From the NCBI RefSeq assembly GCF_900104305.1, contig NZ_FNJC01000001.1:796543-860542 (forward strand): 64,000 nt of DNA, written 5' to 3'. The DNA is from Filomicrobium insigne (GTDB taxonomy: Bacteria; Pseudomonadota; Alphaproteobacteria; Rhizobiales; Hyphomicrobiaceae). Shown piece by piece: positions 38,325 through 48,164 of this stretch (the first letter of the stretch is position 1; every line of letters starts with the position of its first letter). A program made the translations under genes and the position numbers. The notes beneath the pieces were generated by a model that was given only the letters and a program-made list of their open reading frames with translations, was not told where the DNA came from and made no database searches.

Positions 38325-39683
38325 CTAGCACGCATCCTGCAGCCGCGGGAGTTCAAGGATCGCAGCAAGGCCACCCAACTTCGAGGGGTGCAAGCTGATA
38401 TCGCCGCCGTAGAGCCGAGCAAGATCGCGCACGATCGCAAGCCCCAGTCCGCCGCCGGGTTTCTGGCTATCCCATCTTTGTCCGATGTCGAAAACAATGT
38501 CATAGGCCTCCGGGGGAAGCCCTGGACCATCATCCTCGACGATGATCTGCAACAGGTCCGAAGGTGAGCCCGGAGCCACAGAGATTCTGACCTTTTCCTT
38601 AGCGTGCTTACACGCATTATCGACGAGGTTGGCGAGCATTTCGTTCAGATCCTGAGGGTCGCACGCGACCTTCGCAGGGTCCGCAATATCATTGTCGATA
38701 TTGAGCATGCGATCCCGGTAAAGGCGTGAAAGTGCACTTGTTACCTCGCTCGCGGCCTTGGCAACCGAAGCGACTGTGCCTGGGACCGCGCGCATGGCGA
38801 CAGCGCGGGCGCGGGTGATCTGGAAGTTGATCTGCGTCTGCATCCTGCTGCATTGCTCAAAAATCGTCTTGGAGGATTGTTCCAGGCCCTGCTCCGCAAT
38901 TTTGTGCGCTTCATCGGTCAATATTGCGAGCGGCGTTTTCAATCCGTGCGCTAGGTTCCCGGCCTGGGTGCGCGCACGCTGGATCAAGTCCGAGCTTGAC
39001 GCCAGCAATGTGTTGAGATCATCAGCCAGGGGCTGAACTTCAGGCGGGAACTGCCCAGAAAGGCGTTTTTCCTGACCGGATCGAACGCGCATCAAAGCTT
39101 CGCGCATTCCGGCAAAGGGCCGCATGGCAAAAGTAATCAGCACCGCGGCGGCCAGCGCCATTGTCAGACCTAGGAGGCCCAACGCTAATATGAGCATGTT
39201 GTTGAAACTCGCCAGCACCGTTTCTAGGTGGCGCCGATCCGTGCCGATGATGTACCGGACGGGTGGACCATCGGGAGCGGTCCATTTGGAACGCTCTGCG
39301 ACAATCAAGCTGCCTGTCGGGCCATCAATTTCGTGGGTGTGGACCCCGGCATCAGCAGCGTCGTCGACTGGTGTTTTTAAAATTCCACCCTTCAGCGATT
39401 CCGAGCGAGCAAGCACGTGATCGTTACGCTGCACTTCCCAGTAAAACCCCGAGCTGTCCACATCATAGCGCGGGTCGCTCAGCTGACGCTCGACTTTCGC
39501 CTGTCCGCCCTTACCGACATTAACAAGCCGCTGCAGTTCGTCGAGATGAACATAAAGCTCATCGTAGAATTGCTGGGTGACATGCTCGCGGAAAATTGCC
39601 GAGAGTGCGAAACCGGCGGAAAGCATACCTACGACAATCCATAAGACAGCAGCGCCGATCAGCCTGTTTTTCAGCGACATCAT
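38325..39683 (-). CDS. Membrane sensor histidine kinase of efflux two-component system
   Basis: A 452-residue sensor kinase. A transmembrane helix near residues 10-30, a periplasmic domain (residues 32-165) and a second helix near 165-190 precede a HAMP-like linker. The H box is AGNLAHGLKTPLAIL. The ATPase domain has LANLVDNACKHA (N box), VEDDGPGLPPE (G1) and GGGLGLAIVRDLA (G2). Its start overlaps the stop of the response regulator by four bases. The adjacent divergent RND efflux operon is the likely target, and the signal may be a metal ion. No obvious metal-binding cluster was seen in the sensor domain. Confidence 0.9.
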   Translation of the reverse strand: MMSLKNRLIGAAVLWIVVGMLSAGFALSAIFREHVTQQFYDELYVHLDELQRLVNVGKGGQAKVERQLSDPRYDVDSSGFYWEVQRNDHVLARSESLKGGILKTPVDDAADAGVHTHEIDGPTGSLIVAERSKWTAPDGPPVRYIIGTDRRHLETVLASFNNMLILALGLLGLTMALAAAVLITFAMRPFAGMREALMRVRSGQEKRLSGQFPPEVQPLADDLNTLLASSSDLIQRARTQAGNLAHGLKTPLAILTDEAHKIAEQGLEQSSKTIFEQCSRMQTQINFQITRARAVAMRAVPGTVASVAKAASEVTSALSRLYRDRMLNIDNDIADPAKVACDPQDLNEMLANLVDNACKHAKEKVRISVAPGSPSDLLQIIVEDDGPGLPPEAYDIVFDIGQRWDSQKPGGGLGLAIVRDLARLYGGDISLHPSKLGGLAAILELPRLQDAC

Positions 39684-40342
39684 TTACGCTCGTCCATTCT
39701 GTAACCCATGCCACGAACGGTTTTGATGATGTCTGCTCCGAGCTTACGCCGCAGCCGGCTGACATAAACCTCGATCGTGTTTGACTCCCGGCTTTCATCC
39801 AGCGTGTAGAGATGTTCGGTCAGTTCGGCCTGCGGTATGATGCGCCCGAGCCGGTGCATGAAATAGTTGAGCATTCGCAATTCTCGCGCCGTCATATCCA
39901 CTGGCTTGCCATCAAGGGTGACGCGTCCGTTGGCGGTATCGAGAGAAACGTTTCCGTTCGTAAAGACAGGTGTAGCAAGCCCGGAATTCCGCCTGATGAG
40001 CGCCTTCAATCGCGCATCGACTTCTGGGATATGGAAAGGCTTGGTGATGTAATCGTCGGCCCCGGCGTTCAGGCCTTCAACCTTCTCTGACCACATCCCC
40101 CTGGCCGTCAACACAAGGACGGGCAGCTGGACCCCATCCGCGCGCCAGCGACGCAAGACCTCAAGACCCTCCATTCCGGGAAGACCAAGATCGAGGATTA
40201 CTGCGTCAAAGTTTTCGTCCTTGCCGATCACATAGGCGTCGGGACCGTTGTCAGCGTGGTCGACGACATATCCAAGCGCTTCGAGGCCTGAGACCAGTCG
40301 CTCGGAGATCTCTTGGTCGTCCTCAATCAGGAAAATCCGCAT
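39680..40342 (-). CDS. OmpR/PhoB-family response regulator
   Basis: A 220-residue regulator with a canonical receiver: MRIFLIEDDQEI (acidic pair), FDAVILDLGLPGMEG (phospho-acceptor Asp) and DDYITKPFHIPEVDARLKALIRR (conserved Lys). The C-terminal winged helix has MTARELRMLNYFMHR and SNTIEVYVSRLRRKLGADIIKTVRGMGYRM. It is co-transcribed with the kinase (four-base overlap) and divergent from the RND adaptor gene 155 bp away, which it probably activates. Confidence 0.92.
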   Translation of the reverse strand: MRIFLIEDDQEISERLVSGLEALGYVVDHADNGPDAYVIGKDENFDAVILDLGLPGMEGLEVLRRWRADGVQLPVLVLTARGMWSEKVEGLNAGADDYITKPFHIPEVDARLKALIRRNSGLATPVFTNGNVSLDTANGRVTLDGKPVDMTARELRMLNYFMHRLGRIIPQAELTEHLYTLDESRESNTIEVYVSRLRRKLGADIIKTVRGMGYRMDERK

Positions 40343-40497
40343 GCCAGTTCCTTGGTTTGCCGGTGCTTATAGGTCGCCAAGCTGAAAATGAGCTGAACAC
40401 CGACGTCGCAGGAAATGCGCAATTCAGGTGGCTTTCAGGTTCGCATGGCATGCGCTTCCCCGAGATTGGTTTTCGTTCGCCTCAGGAGGCTCCGCAA

Positions 40498-41553
40498 ATG
40501 CTGCGCGCGCTGCTTTGTTCCACGGTCACTTCAATACTGGCTTTAGGCCCGGCGTTTGCTGCTGGAGAGCAGAGTATCGCCGTTAGCCCGAAGCAGGTCG
40601 AGAACCTCGAAATTAAGCTTGCCGAAACTAAGCCGGCGACAAGCGAGGCACTTGCGCTGCTGCCGGCCACCATCGTGTCGGCCATGAACCAGCACATTGC
40701 AGCAACAGCGCCGTTCTCAGGAACTGTCGTTCAAAACCACGTTCTTCCAGGACAGTACGTCAAGAAAGGGGATGCACTCGCCACGCTGGCGAGCCGAGAG
40801 CTCCTTGAGACGTTAAGCCAAATTGCTCAATCCGAAGCTGAGCTGCAGATGGCCAGAGCCATAGCCGAGCGCAAACGCACGCTAGCAGACAAACAAATTT
40901 ATAGTCCGACGATGGCGGCGGAAGCTGAAGCCCATGTCGCCAAAATCGCCGCCGTTCTTGAGCAAAACCGTAAAGCTGTCTCGATGGGTGGCATCAAGCT
41001 TGGCGCCCCAGGTCAATATACGATCGTGGCGGCGAACGATGGCCGCGTCGACGAGGTTTCCGCACTGCCCGGCGCCGCGGTCGAAGCGAACGCACCGGTT
41101 GCCACACTTGTTCTCGGCGACGAAATTTGGATCGAGGCTCAGGTCTCAGCGGATCTCGTGACCAAGATCCGCCCTGGCGACAAAGTTCAGGTGGTCGACG
41201 GCCCCATCGGCGTCGTCGTCTCCATTGGCGGTAGTCTCGATAAGCTCACGCGGTCTGCAAAGCTATTGGCGCGACTGCCGACGGACGCCCGCCTTCTACG
41301 GGGTGAGATGGTGACGATCAGTGTCATGCGGGAGGCCACGATGGGTAGCCTCGAGGTCCCAGCTTCGGCGGTCAGTTGGATCAATGACCACCATGCCGTC
41401 TTCGTACGTCAAAACAGTGGGTTCAGGCTGGCACCCGTCTCTGTAAACGGCCGCTCACAATCCTCCGCAACTGTGACCGGTGATTTGACTGCAGGTGAGA
41501 TGGTTGCCGCAAGCGGTCTTCCGCAGCTTCAATTCATTCTTGAGGGCAACTGA
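40498..41553 (+). CDS. RND efflux periplasmic adaptor subunit
   Basis: A 351-residue membrane-fusion protein with a signal peptide (MLRALLCSTVTSILALGPAFAAG). Then come the lipoyl half (AATAPFSGTVVQNHVLPGQYVKKGDALATLA), an alpha-helical hairpin (residues 110-165), the second half (YTIVAANDGRVDEVSALPGAAVEANAPV) and beta-barrel/membrane-proximal parts (TKIRPGDKVQVV, LEVPASAVSWINDHHAVFV). AGGAGG is placed well before the ATG; a longer frame from 40357 is not supported. Two bases separate it from the transporter gene. No outer-membrane channel gene is present, so a TolC-type protein from elsewhere must be used. Confidence 0.9.
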   Translation: MLRALLCSTVTSILALGPAFAAGEQSIAVSPKQVENLEIKLAETKPATSEALALLPATIVSAMNQHIAATAPFSGTVVQNHVLPGQYVKKGDALATLASRELLETLSQIAQSEAELQMARAIAERKRTLADKQIYSPTMAAEAEAHVAKIAAVLEQNRKAVSMGGIKLGAPGQYTIVAANDGRVDEVSALPGAAVEANAPVATLVLGDEIWIEAQVSADLVTKIRPGDKVQVVDGPIGVVVSIGGSLDKLTRSAKLLARLPTDARLLRGEMVTISVMREATMGSLEVPASAVSWINDHHAVFVRQNSGFRLAPVSVNGRSQSSATVTGDLTAGEMVAASGLPQLQFILEGN

Positions 41554-41555
41554 CC

Positions 41556-44500
41556 ATGCTGCGGAGATTAATCGAATTCTCCCTGACGCAACGCGTCTTC
41601 ATGCTGCTTGCCGCCCTGCTGCTTGCGGGGGCGGGAACCTACGCCTTCCTAAACATCTCAATCGATGCGTTCCCGAACATCGCCCCGGTTCAGGTCAAGA
41701 TGATCATGAAGGCGCCGGGGATGACGCCGGAAGAAGTCGAGACGCGGGTAATCGCGCCCATTGAAATGGACCTGCTTGGCATTCCTCGTCAGACCATTCT
41801 GCGCTCCCTGGCGAAATACGCGGTTGCCGACATCACCCTCGACTTCGAAGACGGCACCGACATCTACTGGGCGCGCCAGCAGGTTGCAGAGCGGCTTGCC
41901 GGCATACGCGGCGATCTTCCGGCCAGTGTTACCGGCGGGCTGGCACCTGTCTCGACGCCGCTGTCTGACGTGTTCATGTTCACGATCGAAGGTGGAGGTT
42001 TATCGCTCGAAGAACGGCGCAGCCTTCTTGACTGGACAATTCGTCCCGCACTTCGAACCATTCCGGGTGTCGCTGACGTCAACGCGCTCGGTGGAATGGT
42101 GCGCACCTTCGAAGTGGTACCCGACAGTGCGGCTCTCGCGGCTTCGGGTCTAGGCGTCTCGGACCTCATTACCGCAATTGCGGAAGCCAACCGTAACGAC
42201 GGATCCGGGCGATTAAGCGAGGGCGAAAAGGCGCTTGTCGTCCGTGCTGAAGGCGCGATCAAGAAGCCTGAAGATCTCGAGCAGATCGTTATTAAAAACT
42301 ACGACGGTCGCGTCCTGCGGCTGCGCGACGTTGCGTCCGTTCGCATCGGCAGCCTTACCCGCTATGGCGCTGTAACCAAGGACGGTAAGGGCGAAGCTGT
42401 TGAGGGCCTCGTCTTGTCGCTGCGTGGTGCCGACGCAAGCTCGATCGTTGAAGCTGTGCGCAAACGGCTGGCAGAACTCGAACCGGGGCTCCCGAAGGGT
42501 GTCAAGGTTGCGGTGTTTTACGACCGTTCCGACCTGATCCAGCGGGCTGTCGGAACTGTCAGCAGAGCACTGCTCGAAGCAACCGTTCTGGTGGTGGTTT
42601 TGCTCCTTGCCTTCCTCGGCAATCTTCGGGCGGCACTGGTCGTGGCCATCACGCTTCCCTTCGCAGCGCTTTCCACCTTCGTCATCATGTACGGCTTGGG
42701 GATGTCGGCAAACCTAATGAGCCTTGGCGGACTTGCGATCGCAATCGGGCTTATTGTCGATGCTGCCGTTGTGGTCGTCGAGAACACCGTCGAGAGGCTG
42801 CATCATGAAGGCGACCAGGTACGAATTCCGCACCTGCATCAAGTCTACCGCGCAGCGAGTGAAGTTGCTGTGCCGGTGGCTTCCGGCATCGTGATCATCT
42901 GCTTGGTATTTCTGCCGCTGTTGTCGTTGCAGGGACTGGAAGGCAAGCTATTTGCTCCGGTTGCACTAACAATCATCTTTGCATTGAGCGCTTCTCTCGT
43001 CTTGTCGCTGACCCTCATTCCCGTCCTGTCCTCGTTCTTTTTAAAACCGGGCCAGCATAGCGAGCCGTTGCTGATGCGATTGCTGACCAGAGGTTATCGG
43101 GTTCTCCTGAGAGGCGGCCTGCGATTTCCATTGCCGCTTTATTTGTTCGCAGCTGGCGGCATGGCAGCCTTGGTTATTGCCTATGGCGCGATTGGCAAAA
43201 CCTTCATGCCAACCATGGATGAAGGTTCGATCATCATGCAGCTCACAAAGCTGCCATCGGTCAATCTCCAGAGCAGCATCGAAACCGATCTCATCATTCA
43301 GCGCCGATTGATGGCCGCCATTCCGGAAGTTGAACAGGTGATTGCCCGTGTTGGCTCAGACGAACTTGGCCTCGACCCGATGGGGCCGAATGAAACCGAT
43401 ACGTTCCTCGTTCTGAGGCCAAAGACGGAGTGGCGCGTTCCAGACAAGGACTGGCTGCTCAATCAGATGCGCCAGGCGATGGTTGATATTCCAGGCGTCG
43501 AGTTCGCATTCACCCAGCCGATCGAGATGCGCACGGCGGAAATGCTGACTGGGGCGCGGGGAGATTTGGCCGTCAAAATTTTTGGTCCCGACCTCAAAGT
43601 GCTCTCGGAACTGGCGGGCAAGATCCAGGCCGCGATCGAGACGGTCAGCGGCGCTGCAGAAGTCTCAACGGTCGCTAACGACACCGTCGACTATCTGCAG
43701 ATCAACGTCGACCGATTGAACTCCGGGCGCACTGGTTTGTCGGTTACCGAGATCCAGGACGAACTTCGCGCCCTGCTCGAAGGTGCCAAGGCTGGGATCG
43801 TCGCTGAGCCGGGTCGGCGTACGGATATCTTGATCCGGGGCGGGCCCGCTGTTCGCGAAACGCCACAGCTTTTTGCAAATAGCCAGCTCGCGGCAGGCGA
43901 TGGCGGCCTTGTCCGAGTCGGTGACGTTGCCCGCATAGAGAGAACTGCCGGGCCTGTCAAAATCGACCGGGAAAATGCTTCGCGCTTTGCACTCGTGCAG
44001 GCCTATGTCACGGGGCGCGATCTCGTCGGATTTGTCGAAGATGCTCAGCAAGCAGTCGCCCAAAAAGTTACTCTACCATCGGGCTACCGTCTGGTATGGG
44101 GCGGGCAATTCGAGAACCAGCAGCGCGCTGCGACGCGGCTCGCTATCGTCGTTCCACTTGCGCTGCTTCTCATCTTTGGCGTGCTTTTCGCGACATTGCG
44201 TTCCTTACGTCAAGCACTGCTGATCCTTGCCAACATTCCTTTCGCTCTCGTCGGCGGCATGCTCGCCTTGTGGGCATTTGGCGGCTACCTGTCGGTACCG
44301 GCCTCTGTCGGCTTCATCGCGCTGCTTGGCATCGCTGTTCTGAATGGGCTGGTCCTGGTCAGTCATTTCAACCAACTCATCGCTGAAGGTCTACCGCTTG
44401 ATCGTGTTGTGTTCGAGGGGGCGGTCCGGCGACTTCGACCGGTATTGATGACCGCCAGCATTGCGGCATTCGGCCTTGTCCCCTTGCTGTTCGCCAGCGG

Positions 44501-44678
44501 TCCAGGTTCCGAGATTCAGAAGCCCTTGGCGATCGTCGTTATCGGCGGGCTCGTCACATCGACAGCGCTCACCCTTTTCCTGCTTCCCATTTTATTCCGT
44601 CGCTTCGGCGTCGCCGGCAAAGGCGATGTCCAGGCTGCGGAAGAGGAGTTCGTATGGACCAACCCGCTTGCAAGCTAA
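41556..44678 (+). CDS. RND efflux transporter, CusA/CzcA (heavy-metal) type
   Basis: A 1040-residue inner-membrane proton antiporter with twelve predicted helices and two large periplasmic loops. N-terminal IEFSLTQRVFMLLAALLLAGAG and IDAFPNIAPVQVKMIMKAPGMTPEEVE are typical of the heavy-metal efflux branch. The TM4 motif is AIAIGLIVDAAVVVVEN, closer to CusA (IAIG..VDAA) than to CzcA, which has an extra Asp before the Gly. GKTFMPTMDEGSIIMQL follows. The metal cannot be assigned; copper/silver or a divalent cation is likely. The 3' end overlaps the DUF3240 gene by 25 bases. Confidence 0.93.
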   Translation: MLRRLIEFSLTQRVFMLLAALLLAGAGTYAFLNISIDAFPNIAPVQVKMIMKAPGMTPEEVETRVIAPIEMDLLGIPRQTILRSLAKYAVADITLDFEDGTDIYWARQQVAERLAGIRGDLPASVTGGLAPVSTPLSDVFMFTIEGGGLSLEERRSLLDWTIRPALRTIPGVADVNALGGMVRTFEVVPDSAALAASGLGVSDLITAIAEANRNDGSGRLSEGEKALVVRAEGAIKKPEDLEQIVIKNYDGRVLRLRDVASVRIGSLTRYGAVTKDGKGEAVEGLVLSLRGADASSIVEAVRKRLAELEPGLPKGVKVAVFYDRSDLIQRAVGTVSRALLEATVLVVVLLLAFLGNLRAALVVAITLPFAALSTFVIMYGLGMSANLMSLGGLAIAIGLIVDAAVVVVENTVERLHHEGDQVRIPHLHQVYRAASEVAVPVASGIVIICLVFLPLLSLQGLEGKLFAPVALTIIFALSASLVLSLTLIPVLSSFFLKPGQHSEPLLMRLLTRGYRVLLRGGLRFPLPLYLFAAGGMAALVIAYGAIGKTFMPTMDEGSIIMQLTKLPSVNLQSSIETDLIIQRRLMAAIPEVEQVIARVGSDELGLDPMGPNETDTFLVLRPKTEWRVPDKDWLLNQMRQAMVDIPGVEFAFTQPIEMRTAEMLTGARGDLAVKIFGPDLKVLSELAGKIQAAIETVSGAAEVSTVANDTVDYLQINVDRLNSGRTGLSVTEIQDELRALLEGAKAGIVAEPGRRTDILIRGGPAVRETPQLFANSQLAAGDGGLVRVGDVARIERTAGPVKIDRENASRFALVQAYVTGRDLVGFVEDAQQAVAQKVTLPSGYRLVWGGQFENQQRAATRLAIVVPLALLLIFGVLFATLRSLRQALLILANIPFALVGGMLALWAFGGYLSVPASVGFIALLGIAVLNGLVLVSHFNQLIAEGLPLDRVVFEGAVRRLRPVLMTASIAAFGLVPLLFASGPGSEIQKPLAIVVIGGLVTSTALTLFLLPILFRRFGVAGKGDVQAAEEEFVWTNPLAS

Positions 44679-45031
44679 TGCTGGTTTTTCCCGAGAATAT
44701 TGGGGATCGCGTCGTCGAACTTCTGCAAGCCTCCGACCCGCCCATTACCGGGTTTACCACGTGGGCCGCAGATGGGCACGGACACGATTTCGACTCTTCT
44801 GAAATGAGGGAACGCGTACGCGGTCGCGTCAGGCGTCAACTGCTCGCCGCTGTGATGACGTTACCTCGCGCGAAGGACTTGCTCGAAGAAATCAGACAGC
44901 GCATCCCAGTGCGTCATGTGACGTACTGGATCGAACCGGTTCTGGGTTTTGGAACGCTGGCCCCAAGGACTGTCGACACGCAGGCGCTGGATCCCACGAC
45001 ACAACTCTGTTCTGAAGAGTCTGCCAGATGA
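44654..45031 (+). CDS. DUF3240 family protein (PII-like)
   Basis: A 125-residue protein starting MDQPACKLMLVFPENIGDRVVELLQASDPPITGFTTW, with a ferredoxin-like pattern resembling PII-type proteins and a short His-rich segment (DGHGHDF). DUF3240 genes are regularly found after CusA/CzcA-type RND genes, as here. A metal-linked regulatory role is plausible but not shown. It overlaps the transporter by 25 bases and the next small gene by four. Confidence 0.82.
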   Translation: MDQPACKLMLVFPENIGDRVVELLQASDPPITGFTTWAADGHGHDFDSSEMRERVRGRVRRQLLAAVMTLPRAKDLLEEIRQRIPVRHVTYWIEPVLGFGTLAPRTVDTQALDPTTQLCSEESAR

Positions 45032-45231
45032 TGGATTGGTTCACTGTTGGGTCCGTGCTGTCCTTCCTCTTTACGCTTGCCGTAGCCGCTGGCGGCTTCG
45101 CCATTGCGGTCTGGGCTTCACGTAAAGCGAACGTCCAATCCGAACATATTGCCCGCCTTGTGCACCCGTCTCAAACCAAGACTTCGTCAGCCTCAACCAC
45201 CGCACCACCTCGAAAGCTCTCACAGCAATGA
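45028..45231 (+). CDS. Small single-span membrane protein
   Basis: A 67-residue protein with one transmembrane helix (VGSVLSFLFTLAVAAGGFAIAVWASR) near the N-terminus and a Ser/Thr/Pro-rich cytoplasmic or periplasmic tail. The family is not recognised. It overlaps the DUF3240 stop by four bases (ATGA), so it is probably translated with the efflux operon and may be an accessory subunit. Confidence 0.6.
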   Translation: MMDWFTVGSVLSFLFTLAVAAGGFAIAVWASRKANVQSEHIARLVHPSQTKTSSASTTAPPRKLSQQ

Positions 45232-45490
45232 ACCTGCCAAAGAAGGCTCAATAGTTGCCGGGGGGCAAACTCGTCAGCGCCTTAGTCCACTTAAGGCGTT
45301 TCAGCACAGCCAGCTCCGGTCCAAGAAAATCAAGAAAATCGGCGCTGTCATTGGCAACCTTGTTCACGCGTGTGCCAAGCGGTCACATCAGATGGTGAAG
45401 AGTGGAGGAACAAGTCCGAACTTAAATCCGCATAGCGCTTGGTGAGACGGAACGCCCGAGCAGATTGTCAGGCGCGCGGCTTTGCCATTC

Positions 45491-48019
45491 TCAGAATTTC
45501 ACCGCGAGGCTTGCCTTGATGCCATGGTCCTGGGCGTCCGAAGCAATCTGGCCAGTATAGGATACGCCGAAGGTCGCCTCGGATGTCAGGTTGAGGTCAA
45601 GCCCTGCCTCAACAACGGCACTGTTTCTGGCGATCGGAACGCCAGTGATGGTGAAGGCGTCCCCTGCCGAGAAGGCATGCGTGCTCTCGGGGGCCGTATC
45701 ACCGAATGCATGCTGCCATCCGATCATGCCGCGCACGGTGGCGTCGACCGTGCCGAGCGCGAAATTGTTTTCTCCCCGCAAGCCGAGCGTCATGAACGTC
45801 ACGTCAGTCGTGCCGCTCTCGACGGACAGCCCCGCCGCGCCGCCATCTTCGGTGAAGTCCTCGGTACGCAGGCTCACATGAGCGAGATTGACGAAGGGCT
45901 CCAGGCGCATTCCGATTACCAGGTTCATGCCATAGCCGAGTTCTCCGAACGCCTGAAAGGTGCCGCCATTGTAATCGGCCGAAAGGCTATCGGTGAGGCC
46001 CGCAATGGAGACAGTGCGATTGGTCTCGATATCGTGCCAAGTGTAGGCCCCGCCTGCCCTGAAAGCCACATTGCTCCATTCGGTGCCGCCATAAAGGCCG
46101 ACATGGTAGTTGGGGCTCGATCCCGACGAAGTGCGGTCCTGCACGTCAAAGCTCGACTGGCTGTAGCCGGCCAGAACGCCGATACGCCAATCGCCAACAA
46201 GACCGTCGGCGCCGATCAGCAGGCCGCCCAACGAGCGGTCGAGGCTCGCGGCATTGCCGTCGCTGTCGGTTGAGCCCCAGGACCCGAAGCCGTGCGACCA
46301 GAACACCGGCCCGGCATAGTCGGCGGCGACGAGAACTGGCGCATGCCCCGAGCCATAGGCCAGCACCGGGGCGTAGGACGCTCCTGCCGTTGCGAACGCC
46401 GCACGGATTCGATCGTTGGCAGCGTTACGCAGGAACCGGCTATCCTCGATCAGGGCCGTTTGCGCTGAGGCGAAGATCTCGCCCGACAGCGCGTCGAAGC
46501 TGGCGCGAATGAGATCTGTGTCGTTGGCCAGTTGGGCAATCGCGTCATAGACGCGATGACCGGCGCCGAAACCGATGCTCTCAATTCCTTTGGCCGTGGC
46601 GATCTGGTTGTGGGTGAGCGCGAACGCAGCAAAATCTTGACTATTGCGGACAAGCACAAGATCGACCGTGTCGGCGATATAATCATAGATCAGATCGGGA
46701 TTGAGAAAGGCGAAGTCTGAGGTGACGCTCTCAAACACGCCGACCAGCTCTACGGCTGACAGGATCGTGTAGGTCGAGTCCAGATCGTAATTGCCGTTAG
46801 CACCGATATGGGCAACGCTGCCGCCGTTGAGCGTCGCCTTGCCGGTCACTTTGACAAGATCGCTTTCCGTGCCTTGGGGGTTCACTTCCACGGCAAAGCG
46901 AGAGCCTGCCATAAAGGTGAGATCGCCATCCACAGTCAGTGTACCAATGGAATTACCCGGCGCTAGCGTGCCGCCATCTTCCACGATCGTACTGCCGACA
47001 ATGCCTGAGCCGCCAAGCATTGCTCCGGAATCGATCGTGAGCTGGGAGGAAGTGGCAATTGATCCAACAACGATCAAGGTACCTTCGGAAACAGTGGTTT
47101 CGCCAGTATAGGTACTCTCCCCGGCTAGCGTCAGTGTGCCGCCGCCCAGCTTGGTAAGGCCACCAGCTCCCTGTAAATCCGTGCCGATACCAATGTCGAA
47201 CCCATCTGTATCGAAGATCGCTCCCCCCGCTCCAAACGTCACGTCACCGGCGCCGAAATTGCGCAGAAAGTCGGCCTCATCGGACGTCGCGCGCAATATG
47301 CCGCCATCGAACGAAAGCACCCCGGGGCCCAGTCCCTTCTCGACAACGCGGGTAGCCAGAACACCATTGCTATCGAGCGCAATCATACCCGATGCGCCGG
47401 GTGCATCGGAACCAAGATAGGTTGCCCCAGCGGTCACCGCCCCACCATCCCAAATTGTCAGCGCGCCCTGAGCGCGCCGCCCCACAAAAAGATCGCCGGC
47501 AATATTCCATTGCGAACCGTTGTCTTCGACCGTTACGCTGCCTGCTCCTCCACCGTTTGCGATCGCGGCCCACTCTCCAACGTTTACTACACCGCCCTTC
47601 TCGATGGTGAGCGTGCCCGCGCCCTCATTGCCGACGCGGAAAAATCCGGCCCCTGCCCATGTGGAGGCGTTTCCATCGGCGCCCGTTCCCGACACGGTGA
47701 CGATGCCGTTCGAGCTAGAGCGGTAACCGACCGCGCTAAATGCGCTGGACACTTGGCCGCCATTCTTGATGGTGAGCTCGCCGGCGCCAAGGTCGCCGAC
47801 ATAGAGGAGATGGCCGGTGTCCCAAGGACTGGGCCGAGTGCCGCTCGTCGTTCCGGTGGGGTCGTCGCCATCGATAATTTCATGCCCGTTGATAATGACG
47901 ATCTGCGCCTGAACCGGGCTAGCGGCGCTTAGTGCCAGCGCCGAACCGCCGGCCAGAAATGCCCAAGGCAATCTCCCGCGTGCAATCGCAGAACAATTCG
48001 ATCGTATTCTGGTCTTCAA
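45491..48019 (-). CDS. Type V autotransporter with beta-barrel
   Basis: An 842-residue secreted protein of type Va. A signal peptide (PWAFLAGGSALALSAASPVQA) leads to a passenger of beta-helix repeats, including the autotransporter-associated repeat GAGGLTKLGGGTLTLAGESTYTGETTVSEGTL and several GxGxLTI segments. A linker and a C-terminal barrel of about 270 residues follow (SHGFGSWG, NVAFRAGGAYTWHDIETNRTV, LGLRGENNFALGTV), ending KASLAVKF with terminal Phe. The preferred start is TTG at 48019 with GAGGAG eight bases upstream; an open frame reaches a TTG at 48088. The passenger has no catalytic motif I can name; adhesin-like function is plausible. Confidence 0.9.
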   Translation of the reverse strand: MKTRIRSNCSAIARGRLPWAFLAGGSALALSAASPVQAQIVIINGHEIIDGDDPTGTTSGTRPSPWDTGHLLYVGDLGAGELTIKNGGQVSSAFSAVGYRSSSNGIVTVSGTGADGNASTWAGAGFFRVGNEGAGTLTIEKGGVVNVGEWAAIANGGGAGSVTVEDNGSQWNIAGDLFVGRRAQGALTIWDGGAVTAGATYLGSDAPGASGMIALDSNGVLATRVVEKGLGPGVLSFDGGILRATSDEADFLRNFGAGDVTFGAGGAIFDTDGFDIGIGTDLQGAGGLTKLGGGTLTLAGESTYTGETTVSEGTLIVVGSIATSSQLTIDSGAMLGGSGIVGSTIVEDGGTLAPGNSIGTLTVDGDLTFMAGSRFAVEVNPQGTESDLVKVTGKATLNGGSVAHIGANGNYDLDSTYTILSAVELVGVFESVTSDFAFLNPDLIYDYIADTVDLVLVRNSQDFAAFALTHNQIATAKGIESIGFGAGHRVYDAIAQLANDTDLIRASFDALSGEIFASAQTALIEDSRFLRNAANDRIRAAFATAGASYAPVLAYGSGHAPVLVAADYAGPVFWSHGFGSWGSTDSDGNAASLDRSLGGLLIGADGLVGDWRIGVLAGYSQSSFDVQDRTSSGSSPNYHVGLYGGTEWSNVAFRAGGAYTWHDIETNRTVSIAGLTDSLSADYNGGTFQAFGELGYGMNLVIGMRLEPFVNLAHVSLRTEDFTEDGGAAGLSVESGTTDVTFMTLGLRGENNFALGTVDATVRGMIGWQHAFGDTAPESTHAFSAGDAFTITGVPIARNSAVVEAGLDLNLTSEATFGVSYTGQIASDAQDHGIKASLAVKF

Positions 48020-48164
48020 TGTCCAAGCTCCTCGCGGCGCGGCCGTTGAACAGCCGACACCCTTCAGCCCGGGAGAGGGACCGGGCAAAGTTTCGGAGTT
48101 TGCACTATAAATTCATTGAAAAATAAGCGGTAATCAGCGTGTCTCAAATGCATAATCGAGCAGT

